64,000 bases of DNA from Mesorhizobium sp. 113-3-3 (GTDB lineage Bacteria; Pseudomonadota; Alphaproteobacteria; Rhizobiales; Rhizobiaceae), in contig NZ_AP023243.1 in assembly GCF_016756495.1 (NCBI RefSeq), forward strand, positions 6,018,501 to 6,082,500, written 5' to 3'. The first letter of the stretch is position 1. Every line of letters begins with the position of its first letter. The position numbers and the translations under genes are program-made. Under the pieces are notes generated by a model, which had not been told where the DNA came from, did not search any database, and saw nothing but the letters and a program-made list of their open reading frames with translations. Below are positions 53,988 to 64,000 of this stretch, piece by piece.

Positions 53988-55169
53988 TCAGGCGTCGGCA
54001 TCGATAACGGCCAGCGCCGCCTCGATGCCTTTGCCGATCTTTAGTTTCTGACCGGCCGCGTTCACGGCGCCGCCAAGCGCGGTGAGTGCGGCGATCGCAT
54101 AGATCGGCTGGGCGGTCGGCCCCATATGGCCGATGCGCGTCAGCTTCCCCAATGTCTCGCCGCGCCCCGACGAAAACACCACGCCGTAGCGGGCGCGCGC
54201 GGCCTGGCGAAGCGCCTTCTCGTCGACACCTTCGGGGGTGCGGACGGCGGTGGTGGTCGGCGACGCGATGCTGTCGCTGGCGGCCCAGATCGACAGGCCC
54301 ATCGCGGTGACGCCCGCGCGCATGGCCCTGGCGGTGAGCGCGTGGCGCGCCCACACCGCCTCCGGCCCCTCATTGAGATAGAGGTCGAGCGCGACGTCGA
54401 GCCCGTTGATTTCCGAGACCGACGGCGTGAACGGAAACGGCTTGTCCCTCGACCAGGCATTTTCCCAGTCGACGATGCTCAGCATCGACGCGCGCGGCGC
54501 CAGGGGGTTGGCCTTCATCTTGGCCCAGGCCCGCTCGCTGACGCCCATCATGGTGAGGCCGGGAGGGGCGCCCAGGCATTTGTTGGGGCCGGTGACATAG
54601 ATATCGGCCTTGCAGTCTTCCGGATGTGTCTTCATGCCGCCAAAGGAAGAGACGGCATCGACGATCAGGTAGCCACCATGCGCCGAGATCAGCGTGCCGA
54701 TCGCGTCGATCGGATTGATGGTGCCCGACGGCGTGTCGTGATGACAGACCGACACGATGGTGATTTCCGGATGCGCCTTGAGCATGTCGGCGACCGCCTG
54801 CGGATCGATCGCCTCGTTATAGGGCACCTCGATCTCGAGCAGATGGGGTGAGTAACGTTTCGCCCAGTAGCCAAAGCCCTTGCCGTAGACGCCCGAGGCA
54901 AGGTTGAGCACGACATCGTCTGGCGTGATCAGCGACGCTGCCGCCGCCTCGAGGCCGAGCACCGGCTCGCCATGCAGGATGACCGGTTTGTTCGACAGGC
55001 GCATCGCCTTCTGCGCCTTGTCGACCACACCCTCGTAGAAGAGCTGGAATGCTGGATCGTAATCGTAGAGCACCGTTCGGCCGAGGCCGCGCAGGACTTC
55101 TGGATAGGCATTCACCGGCCCCGCGGTCAGGGTGATGACGGGATCGGCGTGTTCGGGATAGCGCATCAT
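53988..55169 (-). CDS. Pyridoxamine-pyruvate aminotransferase
   Basis: 393-aa fold-type I aminotransferase converting pyridoxamine and pyruvate to pyridoxal and alanine; unusually it uses no bound PLP cofactor because the vitamer is the substrate. It matches my memory of the M. loti enzyme closely. Lys197 (TGPNKCLGAPPG) takes the Schiff-base role, Asp171 (LIVDAVSSFGG) the ring-nitrogen role. Relatives outside this group are serine-glyoxylate aminotransferases. Either of two adjacent ATGs may start it. It feeds pyridoxal to the dehydrogenase encoded next. Confidence 0.95.
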   Translation of the reverse strand: MMRYPEHADPVITLTAGPVNAYPEVLRGLGRTVLYDYDPAFQLFYEGVVDKAQKAMRLSNKPVILHGEPVLGLEAAAASLITPDDVVLNLASGVYGKGFGYWAKRYSPHLLEIEVPYNEAIDPQAVADMLKAHPEITIVSVCHHDTPSGTINPIDAIGTLISAHGGYLIVDAVSSFGGMKTHPEDCKADIYVTGPNKCLGAPPGLTMMGVSERAWAKMKANPLAPRASMLSIVDWENAWSRDKPFPFTPSVSEINGLDVALDLYLNEGPEAVWARHALTARAMRAGVTAMGLSIWAASDSIASPTTTAVRTPEGVDEKALRQAARARYGVVFSSGRGETLGKLTRIGHMGPTAQPIYAIAALTALGGAVNAAGQKLKIGKGIEAALAVIDADA

Positions 55170-55191
55170 CTTGTCTCCGGATTGGCGGCGA

Positions 55192-56980
<1,789 letters not shown>

Positions 56981-56983
56981 GCC

Positions 56984-58081
56984 CTAAGCCTTTCTCGACT
57001 GGTTGTAGCGATGGTCGACATATTCGGCGAGCGCCAGCACGATCAGCACGATGGAAACCAGCACCAGCGTGAAATGATTGGGCACGCCGAGCCGCCGCGC
57101 CGCGCTTTCGCCGCCGATCGACAGCACCGAGAGCAGGAACACGAAACCGATGGCCGCAAAGCCGTTCATGCGGGCGAGGAACACGGCCGGAATGACCGCC
57201 AGCCCGTAGGCGGGGTTCCAGTCGGCGCGGACATTGCCTTGCACGCCGATGATGTCGACGGCGCCGGCAAGGCCGGCGAGCCCCGCTGAAATGGCGAAGA
57301 CAGCGACGGTCAGGCCGGGGACGCCCAGCCCCGAATGGACCGCCGCGCGCGGATTGGCGCCGACGATCCGCAGCTTCAGCCCGAACGCCGTGCGCGTCAT
57401 CACCAGATGCACGATAATGATCGCCGCCAGCCCAAGCAGCAGGCCGCTGGTGATGGTCGTTTCGAACAGGCGCGGCAGCCGGTCTTCCACCGGCAGTGTG
57501 CGGGTCTGCGGCACGGTCGTGGTGGGATCACGAAATGCCAGCTTGACCAGCACATTGGCGAGCGAAGTGCCGAGGAACGTCATCATCAGCGTGGTGATGA
57601 TCTCGTTGACACCCTGATAGGCGCGCAGCAGAGCCGGCACCAGCGACCAGATCATCGCCACCACCATGGCGATGAGGAACGAGCAGATGAGCGCCAGCCA
57701 AGCCGGCAAGATCTCCACCAACACCGGAGCGCTGGCGGCTGCCGTCACCGCACCGAGAAGGAACTGGCCGTCGCCGCCGAGATTCCACATGCCGGCGCGG
57801 AAGGCGACGATCAAGCCGGCGGCGAGGAACAGCAGCGGCGCCATGCGCGTCAACGTCTGCTGGATACCGAGCGGCGAGAACAGTCCTTTCTCCAGCACAA
57901 AGCCGTAATAGGCGAGCGGGTCGACGCCGACGGCAAGCAGGATGCAGCCGGCGATGACGAGTGCTATGAGGATCGGGCCGAGTGTCATCAGCAGCCGGTG
58001 CAGGATGTCGCGGCGCGTCGCCGCCGCGCTCGTGGCATCGAGTGCGGTGGCACTGGCCGTGGGTGAGGTGTCGATGCTCAT
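56984..58081 (-). CDS. ABC importer permease, BMP/nucleoside-type (YufP-like)
   Basis: 365-aa first permease of the same importer. It has GCILLAVGVDPLAYYGFVLEKG, FRAGMWNLGGDGQFLLGAVTAA and the cytoplasmic EAA-like loop GLKLRIVGANPRAAVHSGL. The ATG at 58081 overlaps the ATPase stop (ATGA). Confidence 0.9.
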   Translation of the reverse strand: MSIDTSPTASATALDATSAAATRRDILHRLLMTLGPILIALVIAGCILLAVGVDPLAYYGFVLEKGLFSPLGIQQTLTRMAPLLFLAAGLIVAFRAGMWNLGGDGQFLLGAVTAAASAPVLVEILPAWLALICSFLIAMVVAMIWSLVPALLRAYQGVNEIITTLMMTFLGTSLANVLVKLAFRDPTTTVPQTRTLPVEDRLPRLFETTITSGLLLGLAAIIIVHLVMTRTAFGLKLRIVGANPRAAVHSGLGVPGLTVAVFAISAGLAGLAGAVDIIGVQGNVRADWNPAYGLAVIPAVFLARMNGFAAIGFVFLLSVLSIGGESAARRLGVPNHFTLVLVSIVLIVLALAEYVDHRYNQSRKA

Positions 58082-59646
58082 GCGGCAAGTCCGATCATCA
58101 GGCGGCCGATCCTGGTGCGGGCGTCGTCGGTGTTCTCGACGGTGCCGACCAGCGCTCCATTGGCGATGACGGCGACACGATCGCACATGCTCAGCAACTC
58201 CTCGAGGTCAGTGGAGATGAGCAGCACGGCGAGACCGCGGGCCGCCGTATCGCGGATGCGCTGGCGCGACGCCAAAGTGTTGGCGAGATCGAGCCCATAG
58301 GTCGGTTTGTTGAAAATCACCACCTTGGCACCCTCGGCCAGTTCTCGTGCCAGCAGCACCTTCTGGATGTTGCCGCCGGACAGCCGGGCGACCGGCGTCT
58401 TCAGGCTTGGCGTGCGCACGTCGTATTCACGCACGAGCTCTGCCGCGCGCCTGTCGATCTCGCCACGCTGCTCAACGCCGTGGCGCCAGAACGGGGCCGC
58501 GCCGACCTGCTTGAGGAAGAAGTTGATCGACACCGGGAAGGTGCCGACAGTGCCTTCGCCCAGCCGGTCATCGGTCAGGTAGCGCAGACCGCGCCGGCGG
58601 CGTTCGCCGACGCTCAGCGCCTCGATGGGAATACCCTCCAGCCGCACTGAACCGCCGGTCGCCCCGCGTTGGCCGGCCAGCGCTTCCGCCAACTGCTTCT
58701 GGCCGTTGCCGTCGATACCGGCGATGCCCAGGATCTCGCCCGGGCGGATGTCGAAGGAGATCGACGAGAGGCCGGGCGCATTGTCCGTCGGCGCGACCGC
58801 CAGATCCGCGACCTGAAGCAGCGGCGCCGCATCGGCCTGGACTGTACGGACCGGACGCTCGACAGCTTCCGGATCGTCTTTCCGCTTGCCGAACATCAAT
58901 TCCACGATCTCAGAGATGATCGCCTGCTCACCCAGTGCGCGAAACCGCTCGGGTGGAATCTCGCCGACCTTGCGGCCGAGCTTCAGGACCGAGATGCGGT
59001 CGCCGAAGGCCGCCGCCTCCTTGAGCTTGTGGGTGATGAAGACGATCGCCAGGCCCTGCTCGACAAGGCGGCGCATCAGCGCGCCCAGTTCATCGATGCC
59101 TTTCGGTGTCAGCATGGAGGTGGATTCGTCGAGGATCAGCAGCCGGCTGTTGCGCACCATGGCGCGCAGGATTTCGACCTGCTGCTGCTCACCCAGCGAA
59201 AGCTCCGAAACCTTGACATGCAGCTTCACCGTGATGCCGAGGCTGCGGGTGATCTCGGCGACGCGCGCCTCAAGCTCCTCGGTCCGGGGGCGTTGCCACC
59301 ACGGTCCGCCAAGCAAAAGGTTTTCCGCCACCGTCAGCGTCGGCACCAGCATCATGTGCTGGAACACAGTGCCGATGCCCAGCGCCAGTGCATGGCGCGG
59401 CGAGGTGATCGGCGTTGGTTTGCCGTCGACCAGTATGCGTCCCTCGTCCGGCTGCTGCAGGCCCGACAGCATGCCGATCAATGTCGATTTTCCAGCACCG
59501 TTCTCGCCGAGCAGCACATGCACTTCGCCGGGGCGGATCGACAGGTCGACGCTGTCATTGGCGACAATGCCGGGGAACCGTTTGGTCACGCCTTCCAGCG
59601 CGACGATGTCGCGCTTGTCGACGGGCGATGAAGAAAGACTGCTCAT
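58078..59646 (-). CDS. ABC importer ATPase with two nucleotide-binding domains
   Basis: 522-aa duplicated ATPase of the BMP/ribose type. Domain 1 has Walker A GENGAGKST, signature LSLGEQQQVEILRA and Walker B LLILDESTSML. Domain 2 has the degenerate Walker A GIDGNGQKQLAEAL and signature LSGGNIQKVLLARELAEGAKVVIFNKPTYGLD, with Asn replacing the Walker B acid region (FNKPTYGLD in place of a DEPT-like motif). A single active site is usual in this group. It follows the BMP binding-protein gene by 77 nt. Confidence 0.92.
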   Translation of the reverse strand: MSSLSSSPVDKRDIVALEGVTKRFPGIVANDSVDLSIRPGEVHVLLGENGAGKSTLIGMLSGLQQPDEGRILVDGKPTPITSPRHALALGIGTVFQHMMLVPTLTVAENLLLGGPWWQRPRTEELEARVAEITRSLGITVKLHVKVSELSLGEQQQVEILRAMVRNSRLLILDESTSMLTPKGIDELGALMRRLVEQGLAIVFITHKLKEAAAFGDRISVLKLGRKVGEIPPERFRALGEQAIISEIVELMFGKRKDDPEAVERPVRTVQADAAPLLQVADLAVAPTDNAPGLSSISFDIRPGEILGIAGIDGNGQKQLAEALAGQRGATGGSVRLEGIPIEALSVGERRRRGLRYLTDDRLGEGTVGTFPVSINFFLKQVGAAPFWRHGVEQRGEIDRRAAELVREYDVRTPSLKTPVARLSGGNIQKVLLARELAEGAKVVIFNKPTYGLDLANTLASRQRIRDTAARGLAVLLISTDLEELLSMCDRVAVIANGALVGTVENTDDARTRIGRLMIGLAA

Positions 59647-59723
59647 GAAAGCCCAGCCCTGAAAACGGGAAACGTCCGGAGGGGCGAACCGATCGCCCCT
59701 CCGGTAGCTGATTTCTGGTCGCC

Positions 59724-60752
59724 TTACTGGGCGACGCTGGTCATCAGCGCCCTGACGGCGGCCGCGTCATAGACCGGATCGACCTTGATCTTGCCGGAAA
59801 TGACGTCCTCGCGCAGCGCCTGGATTTCCGTCCAGACCTTGTCCGGAATGGCAGCGGTTTTCAGCAGCTTCACCGAGTCGTCCTTGAGGCCGATCGTGTA
59901 GTGTTTGGTGCCGAACGTGTCGGCCTTGAGGTCGGCGATCATCGCCGCATAGACAGGCTCGATGTTCCACACCACCGACGACAGCAGGAAGCCCTTGTCG
60001 ATCGGCGACTTGTCGCCGATGACGTCGATGAAATAGACCTTGCCGCCATCCGCTGCCTTGGTCGTTTCGACCGCCTGCAGCATACCGAAGCTCGAACCGT
60101 TGCCCTGGCCGAAGATGATGTCGGCGCCCGACGCGATCACGCTCTCGGTGACGCGCTTGCCGCCGGCCGCGTCGCTGTAGGCGGCCGGGCCGATCACCGC
60201 ATAAGTGATCTTGACGTCCGGGTTCTCCGCCTTCACGCCTTGCGCGAAAGCCGCCGACTGCGAATTCCACGATGGCGGTTCGCCCGAGACGACGATGCCG
60301 ACCGACTTGGAGCGCGACATCTTGGCGGCGAGACGGCCGGCGAGGTAAGCGCCCTGGTGGCCGCTCAGCGTGTAGTCGGCGACGAGGCCCTTCTCCAGGC
60401 CGTTCGGCGTATCGACGATTGCCACCGGAACCTTCAGTTCCTTGGCGATTTCAGGCGCCGAGGTGTTGTAACCGCTGGCATGGGCGATCAGCAGGCTGGC
60501 GCCGTCGGATGCAAGCTCGCGCAAGGTCGGACGAACGTCGCCGTAGCCGAGGCCCTGGGCCACGACCACTTCGACGCCGGCGGCCTTGCCCGCCGCCTTG
60601 GCGGCGTCGATGCCTTGCTGGTTCCAGCCGTAGTCGGTGCCTTCTTCAGGCGTCAGGATAGCGATCGACTTGACTTCGCCGGCAAGCGCGCCGCCCAACA
60701 AGACACCGCTCAGTATAACTGCACTTACACTGCTCTTAAGAATCTTTAACAT
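59724..60752 (-). CDS. BMP family substrate-binding lipoprotein-like protein
   Basis: 342-aa periplasmic binding protein of the BMP/PnrA family with a Sec signal (MLKILKSSVSAVILSGVLLGGALA). It has the lobe motifs ILTPEEGTDYGWNQQGIDAAKAAG, ASDGASLLIAHASGYN, VADYTLSGHQGAYLAGRLAA and DIIFGQGNGSSFG. There is no lipobox Cys. GAGGG before the ATG at 60752 sets the start. PnrA proteins bind purine nucleosides; here the gene leads the operon ending in B6-degradation enzymes, so a pyridoxine-type ligand is likely. Confidence 0.9.
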   Translation of the reverse strand: MLKILKSSVSAVILSGVLLGGALAGEVKSIAILTPEEGTDYGWNQQGIDAAKAAGKAAGVEVVVAQGLGYGDVRPTLRELASDGASLLIAHASGYNTSAPEIAKELKVPVAIVDTPNGLEKGLVADYTLSGHQGAYLAGRLAAKMSRSKSVGIVVSGEPPSWNSQSAAFAQGVKAENPDVKITYAVIGPAAYSDAAGGKRVTESVIASGADIIFGQGNGSSFGMLQAVETTKAADGGKVYFIDVIGDKSPIDKGFLLSSVVWNIEPVYAAMIADLKADTFGTKHYTIGLKDDSVKLLKTAAIPDKVWTEIQALREDVISGKIKVDPVYDAAAVRALMTSVAQ

Positions 60753-60766
60753 GTTACCCTCTCTGT

Positions 60767-60782
60767 TTGATTTCCCAATCAA
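60767..60782. promoter_or_regulatory. Inverted repeat upstream of the BMP operon
   Basis: Arms TTGATT and AATCAA with a 4-nt spacer, 14 nt upstream of the BMP gene ATG in an AT-rich divergent region. A small operator or part of a promoter region; the regulator is unknown. Confidence 0.35.
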
Positions 60783-60853
60783 TATTCTTATTGTTATTGC
60801 GCAGAAGCGAGATAGACTGCCCGATGAAAATCTACCCATGGAGATCGGGCAAA

Positions 60854-61279
60854 GTGAAGATTCGTTATGTCCTTCCGGTGATGCTGGCGCTCACACCCTT
60901 CGCCAACGCGGTCGAGTTGCACCATGTCATCGTCCGCAAGGGCACCGACGGGCTCGCCATGGTGCCGTTGACGATTTCGAATGCGGGCAATGAAGGGCTG
61001 TCCTGCAATGCCGACTTCGCCCACTGGTATTCGGCCGGGATCGCGACGGTCGAGCCGGGCAAGAGCGCCCGTGTCGAGCTCTGGTTCGACGCCAAGACCG
61101 GCACGTTCACGATCCTCAACGACAAGCGCGAGAACCTGCCGGTCGAGCGGCTGTGGTGCGGCCTGTCGGGCCGCGCATATGCCACGCGGGTGCAGATCAC
61201 GCTCGACCGCATCGACGCGGCCAAGGGAGCGCGCGCCGTGTCCTGCGGCGTGGAGCAGGACCGGCTGGCGTGCCGATAG
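60854..61279 (+). CDS. Small exported protein of unknown function
   Basis: 141-aa protein on the plus strand between two minus-strand ABC operons. GTG at 60854 with GGAG upstream gives a clear signal peptide (MKIRYVLPVMLALTPFANA); an ATG at 60824 is possible but would bury the signal. The mature part (LHHVIVRKGTDGLAMVPLTISNAGNEGLSCNADFAHWYS, VEPGKSARVELWFDAKTGTFTILND, RLWCGLSGRAYATRVQITLDRI) looks like a small beta-sandwich with three to four Cys that may form disulfides. I recognise no family. Confidence 0.75.
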   Translation: MKIRYVLPVMLALTPFANAVELHHVIVRKGTDGLAMVPLTISNAGNEGLSCNADFAHWYSAGIATVEPGKSARVELWFDAKTGTFTILNDKRENLPVERLWCGLSGRAYATRVQITLDRIDAAKGARAVSCGVEQDRLACR

Positions 61280-61316
61280 CCGCTCATCGACCCGTTGGCC
61301 CGCGACATGGCGCGAC

Positions 61317-62327
61317 CTATTCCTTGGCCAGGAATTTGTCGGTGAAGACGTCGTCAGCCGACAGGGCCGCCTTGAGCACGCCTTGATCGGTGAGCGTCTT
61401 CAACGTTTCTTCCCACTGCGTCTTCGTCATCCAGCCAAGGCCGTGTTCCTTGGTGTCCGGGCTGGTGAAGGTCGACGCGATGTCGGCGTTGATCTGCGCC
61501 AGCAGCACATCCTTCTTGTCGGCGTAACCGGGTGCGGCCTTCGCCGTGATCTCGGCGGCCTCCTCAGGGTGCGCCACGACATAGTCGAAGGCCTCCCTGT
61601 ACGCCTTGACGAAGCGGGCAACGATTTCAGGCTTGTCCTTGATCATTGCCTGCGAGGTGAACAGGCCGGAGCCATAGGCCTTCCAGCCATGGTCCGAGCC
61701 CATCATGATGCTGAGAGAACCGGGACCGCCCGCCTTGGCCTCCAGTTCGGGGACCTCGGCGTCGACATAGCCGACCACCGTCTGGACCCGGCCCAGAAGC
61801 AGATAGCTTTCATACGGTGGAGAGACGCTGTTCAGCGTCATGTCCTTCTCGGTCAGGCCGTTGGCCGCCAGGAAGCCCTTGAAGAAGATGTAGGTCGAAC
61901 CGGCCGGATGAATGCCGATGGTGAGACCCTTGAGATCCGCCGGCTTGGCGAGCTTCAGCGTCTTGGCCAGCGAGATGATCGCCAGCGGCGAGTGCTGGTT
62001 GACGGCGGCCATCGCCACGACGGGAACGTTCTGCGACCGCGCGACGGCAAGCGTGGGAAGATCGCCGAAACCGAAATCCGCATTCCCATTGCCCACCAGC
62101 CGCATGGCGTCCGGCGAGCCGGAGCCCTTGCGGATTTCGGCGACGTCGATGTCGTTCTTGGCGAAGAAGCCCTTTTCCTTGCCGACGAAGAACATGGCGT
62201 GGTTGCCACGCACCACCCAGTCGAGCTGGACGTTGACCTTGTCCGCCGCCAGGGCCGCGCCCGAGAAGCCGAGTGTCCCGACACACGCCGCAAGCGCGGC
62301 TGCCTTGATGAGTGAGCGTCTGAGCAT
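61317..62327 (-). CDS. NMT1/THI5-like ABC substrate-binding protein
   Basis: 336-aa periplasmic protein with a Sec signal (LRRSLIKAAALAACVGTLGFSGAALA). The NMT1/THI5 fold is visible in VNVQLDWVVRGNHAMFFVGKEKGFFAKNDIDVAEIRKGSGSPDAMRLVGNGNADFGFGD. Family members (ThiY and others) bind thiamin-pyrimidine precursors; the yeast THI5 enzyme uses PLP itself, so a B6-like ligand is reasonable here. AAGGGAAC before the ATG at 62327 sets the start; the Met at 62345 is less likely. It forms an importer with the next two genes. Confidence 0.92.
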   Translation of the reverse strand: MLRRSLIKAAALAACVGTLGFSGAALAADKVNVQLDWVVRGNHAMFFVGKEKGFFAKNDIDVAEIRKGSGSPDAMRLVGNGNADFGFGDLPTLAVARSQNVPVVAMAAVNQHSPLAIISLAKTLKLAKPADLKGLTIGIHPAGSTYIFFKGFLAANGLTEKDMTLNSVSPPYESYLLLGRVQTVVGYVDAEVPELEAKAGGPGSLSIMMGSDHGWKAYGSGLFTSQAMIKDKPEIVARFVKAYREAFDYVVAHPEEAAEITAKAAPGYADKKDVLLAQINADIASTFTSPDTKEHGLGWMTKTQWEETLKTLTDQGVLKAALSADDVFTDKFLAKE

Positions 62328-62360
62328 TTTTGTTCCCTTTTTCATTGGTTGAGAGCGGAC

Positions 62361-63188
62361 CTAGGACTGGCTGAATTTCGGCGCCCACGGCACCACGATG
62401 CGTTCGAGAATTTCGGCCGCGTAGTAGAAGGCGATGCCCAGCACCGAAACGAGGAGCAGGGCCGCGAAGACCAGCGCGGTGTCGAGCTGGGTCGAGGCGA
62501 ACTGGATGACGTAGCCGAGCCCGTCCGAGGCACCGGCGAATTCGCCGACGATGGCGCCGATGACGCTGAGCGTCGCGGCGATCTTGGTGCCTGCCATCAG
62601 GTTGGGCAGCGAATGCGGAACGCGAATCCTGAACAGGATCTGCGTACGGCTGGCGCCGACCGAATTCATCAGCGACAGCAGCGAGCGGTCGACCGACTGC
62701 ATGCCCGCCAGCATCGACAAGGTCACCGGGAAGAAGGCGATGACCAGGATCAGGCCGATCTTGGGCGCGAGCCCGTAGCCGAACCAGAGGATGAAGATCG
62801 GCGCCAATGCCACCTTGGGCACGTTCTGGAACAGCACCACCAGCGGATAGAGCGCTCGCCCCAGCCAGTCGAAACGCACGATGACCAGTGCAATGGCAAT
62901 GCCGACCACGACGGAGACAAGGAAGCCGAACAGGATCTCGCCCGCCGTCACCAGCGTCGCCTGCATCAGCGTTCCCCATTGCGCGACCAGCGATTGCGCG
63001 ATCTCGGACGGGGCGGGAATGATGAAGGCGGATATGGCGAAAATCCGCACCACGGCTTCCCACACGACGATCGTCACCAACAGAAGGATGACCGCCGGAA
63101 GCCAGCTGCCTGTCGCCGCCCCCCAGGTCGAGGCAAAGCGCGACTCAGGCCGCGACTCGGAGAGATTGGTGAAGGGTTGATCGCTCAT
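62361..63188 (-). CDS. ABC importer permease, SsuC/TauC/ThiX type
   Basis: 275-aa BPD-type permease with six helices and the EAA loop SLLSLMNSVGASRTQILFRIRVPHSLPNLMAG. FQNVPKVALAPIFILWFGYG is the family's conserved stretch. It overlaps the ATPase gene by 4 nt and is followed 33 nt later by the binding-protein gene. Confidence 0.93.
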   Translation of the reverse strand: MSDQPFTNLSESRPESRFASTWGAATGSWLPAVILLLVTIVVWEAVVRIFAISAFIIPAPSEIAQSLVAQWGTLMQATLVTAGEILFGFLVSVVVGIAIALVIVRFDWLGRALYPLVVLFQNVPKVALAPIFILWFGYGLAPKIGLILVIAFFPVTLSMLAGMQSVDRSLLSLMNSVGASRTQILFRIRVPHSLPNLMAGTKIAATLSVIGAIVGEFAGASDGLGYVIQFASTQLDTALVFAALLLVSVLGIAFYYAAEILERIVVPWAPKFSQS

Positions 63189-64000
63189 GACGCGCCTCCC
63201 GGTTGGTGGCTGGCGCGCAGCATGGTGCGCAGTTGAACCACCAGCCTGACGAAATCCGGATCTTCCGTGACCGACAGGTCGCGCGGATAGGGCAGAGCAA
63301 TGTCGAGGCTCTCGGTGATGCGCCCAGGCTTGATCCCCATCACGTGGACATGGCGCGACAGGTGAATGGCCTCGTCTATCGAATGGGTGACGAGGACGAT
63401 GGTCTTGCCGGTGCGCTGCCAGATCTCCAGCAACGACTGGCCCATCGCATCGCGGGTGATGGCGTCGAGCGCGCCGAACGGCTCGTCCATCAAAAGCACC
63501 GCCGGATCGAGCGCCAGGGCCCGCGCGATGGCGACGCGCTGGCGCATGCCGCCTGACAATTCATGGGGGCGCTTGTGGGCGCTGTCGCCCAGCCCCACCA
63601 GTTCCAGCATCTGCTGGCCGCGCGCCCGCAACTCAGCGCGCGAGAGCGACTTGTCGGCAATGCCAAGCAGCATCGAGGCGTTGTCGACGGCGTTCTTCCA
63701 GGGAAGCAAATTGGCGTCCTGGAAGACGAGGCCGATCATGCGCTTGCGCGCCGCCTCGACCGGCGAAAGCCCGGCAATCGAAACGCTGCCGCTCGTCGGA
63801 TTCACAAGTCCGGCCAGGACCTTGAGCAAAGTGCTCTTGCCGCAACCGGACGGACCAATAAGGGAAACAAACGACCCTTTCGGCACCGAAAGATCGATAT
63901 TCTGCAGAACCAGCTGCTTGGCCATCACCACCGAAACGCCCTTGGCGGAAATCAGATCGTCATCGTGGCGGATATGGGCTGGCCGACCGCCTGCTGCTCG
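63185..64000 (-). CDS. ABC importer ATPase, SsuB/TauB/ThiZ type, 5' end outside window
   Basis: At least 271 residues. Walker A GPSGCGKST, Q-loop VFQDANLLPW, signature ELSGGMRQRVAIARALALDPAVLLMDEPFGALD and H-loop VTHSIDEA are complete. A Met at 63931 could be read as the start, but the frame stays open to the window edge and residues before it (DDLISAKGVSVVMAKQLVLQNIDLSV) continue the normal beta-strand of the family, so the true start lies beyond 64000. First gene of the NMT1-type importer in view. Confidence 0.92.
   Translation of the reverse strand, partial: RAAGGRPAHIRHDDDLISAKGVSVVMAKQLVLQNIDLSVPKGSFVSLIGPSGCGKSTLLKVLAGLVNPTSGSVSIAGLSPVEAARKRMIGLVFQDANLLPWKNAVDNASMLLGIADKSLSRAELRARGQQMLELVGLGDSAHKRPHELSGGMRQRVAIARALALDPAVLLMDEPFGALDAITRDAMGQSLLEIWQRTGKTIVLVTHSIDEAIHLSRHVHVMGIKPGRITESLDIALPYPRDLSVTEDPDFVRLVVQLRTMLRASHQPGGAS

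Noticed and set aside
63185..63931. Complete ATPase gene starting at 63931
   Set aside because: The frame is open to the window edge and the residues upstream continue the family's first strand, so the gene is recorded as cut by the edge.

Overview
The window is GC-rich with the gene content and style of an alphaproteobacterium of the Rhizobiales, most likely Mesorhizobium. Reasons: tight operons with ATGA start/stop overlaps, a DUF768 protein, rhizobial intergenic palindromes, and a vitamin B6 degradation block whose pyridoxal 4-dehydrogenase, pyridoxamine-pyruvate aminotransferase and 4-pyridoxolactonase match, as I remember them, the Mesorhizobium loti enzymes almost residue for residue. 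I found no tRNA, rRNA, CRISPR array or complete classical insertion sequence.

Layout. 1-5.4 kb: xseA (5' end cut off), a DmpA-type P1 peptidase, a DUF768 protein, an SDR lacking the usual Tyr, and a 2OG-Fe(II) dioxygenase. 5.7-9.6 kb: an ornithine cyclodeaminase remnant, then a four-gene operon (RpiR regulator, cysteine hydrolase, glutamine-synthetase-like ligase, N-formylglutamate amidohydrolase). 9.7-12.8 kb: a flavin oxidoreductase divergent from an AhpD-like protein and its ECF41 sigma factor, with an exact ECF41-type promoter. 12.8-17.9 kb: uxuA and an SDR around a palindrome, AlkB-like, KTSC, DUF763 and isochorismatase-family genes. 18.1-25 kb: one minus-strand operon cyoABCD-surf1-actS-actR, that is a terminal oxidase with a redox two-component system. 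25-28.9 kb: two MFS transporters and a MarR regulator.

29.3-38.7 kb is the accessory region. A 2036-residue exported SpvB/RHS polymorphic toxin is followed by a small putative immunity gene and then by repeated cassettes. Each cassette is a broken toxin tail, an AT-rich putative immunity gene, and a REP-associated tyrosine transposase (RAYT) bounded by a shared ~20-bp repeat. It reads as a record of displaced toxin tips in which RAYT units mark the boundaries. This is the most unusual structure in the window.

38.9-49.6 kb: a complete type II secretion system in two converging operons (gspD-gspO-gspG on plus; gspL-M-N-K-E-F-H-I-J on minus). It lies directly downstream of the exported RHS gene, so the RHS protein is a reasonable candidate substrate. 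49.8-53.1 kb: a serine hydrolase, a proline-racemase-family enzyme with a Ser/Thr active-site pair, and a DHDPS-family aldolase, suggesting hydroxyproline-type catabolism. 53.2-64 kb: vitamin B6 degradation enzymes (pyridoxal dehydrogenase, aminotransferase, lactonase) joined to a BMP-type ABC importer and an NMT1/THI5-type ABC importer, both probably importing B6 vitamers or breakdown products. The last ATPase gene runs off the right edge.
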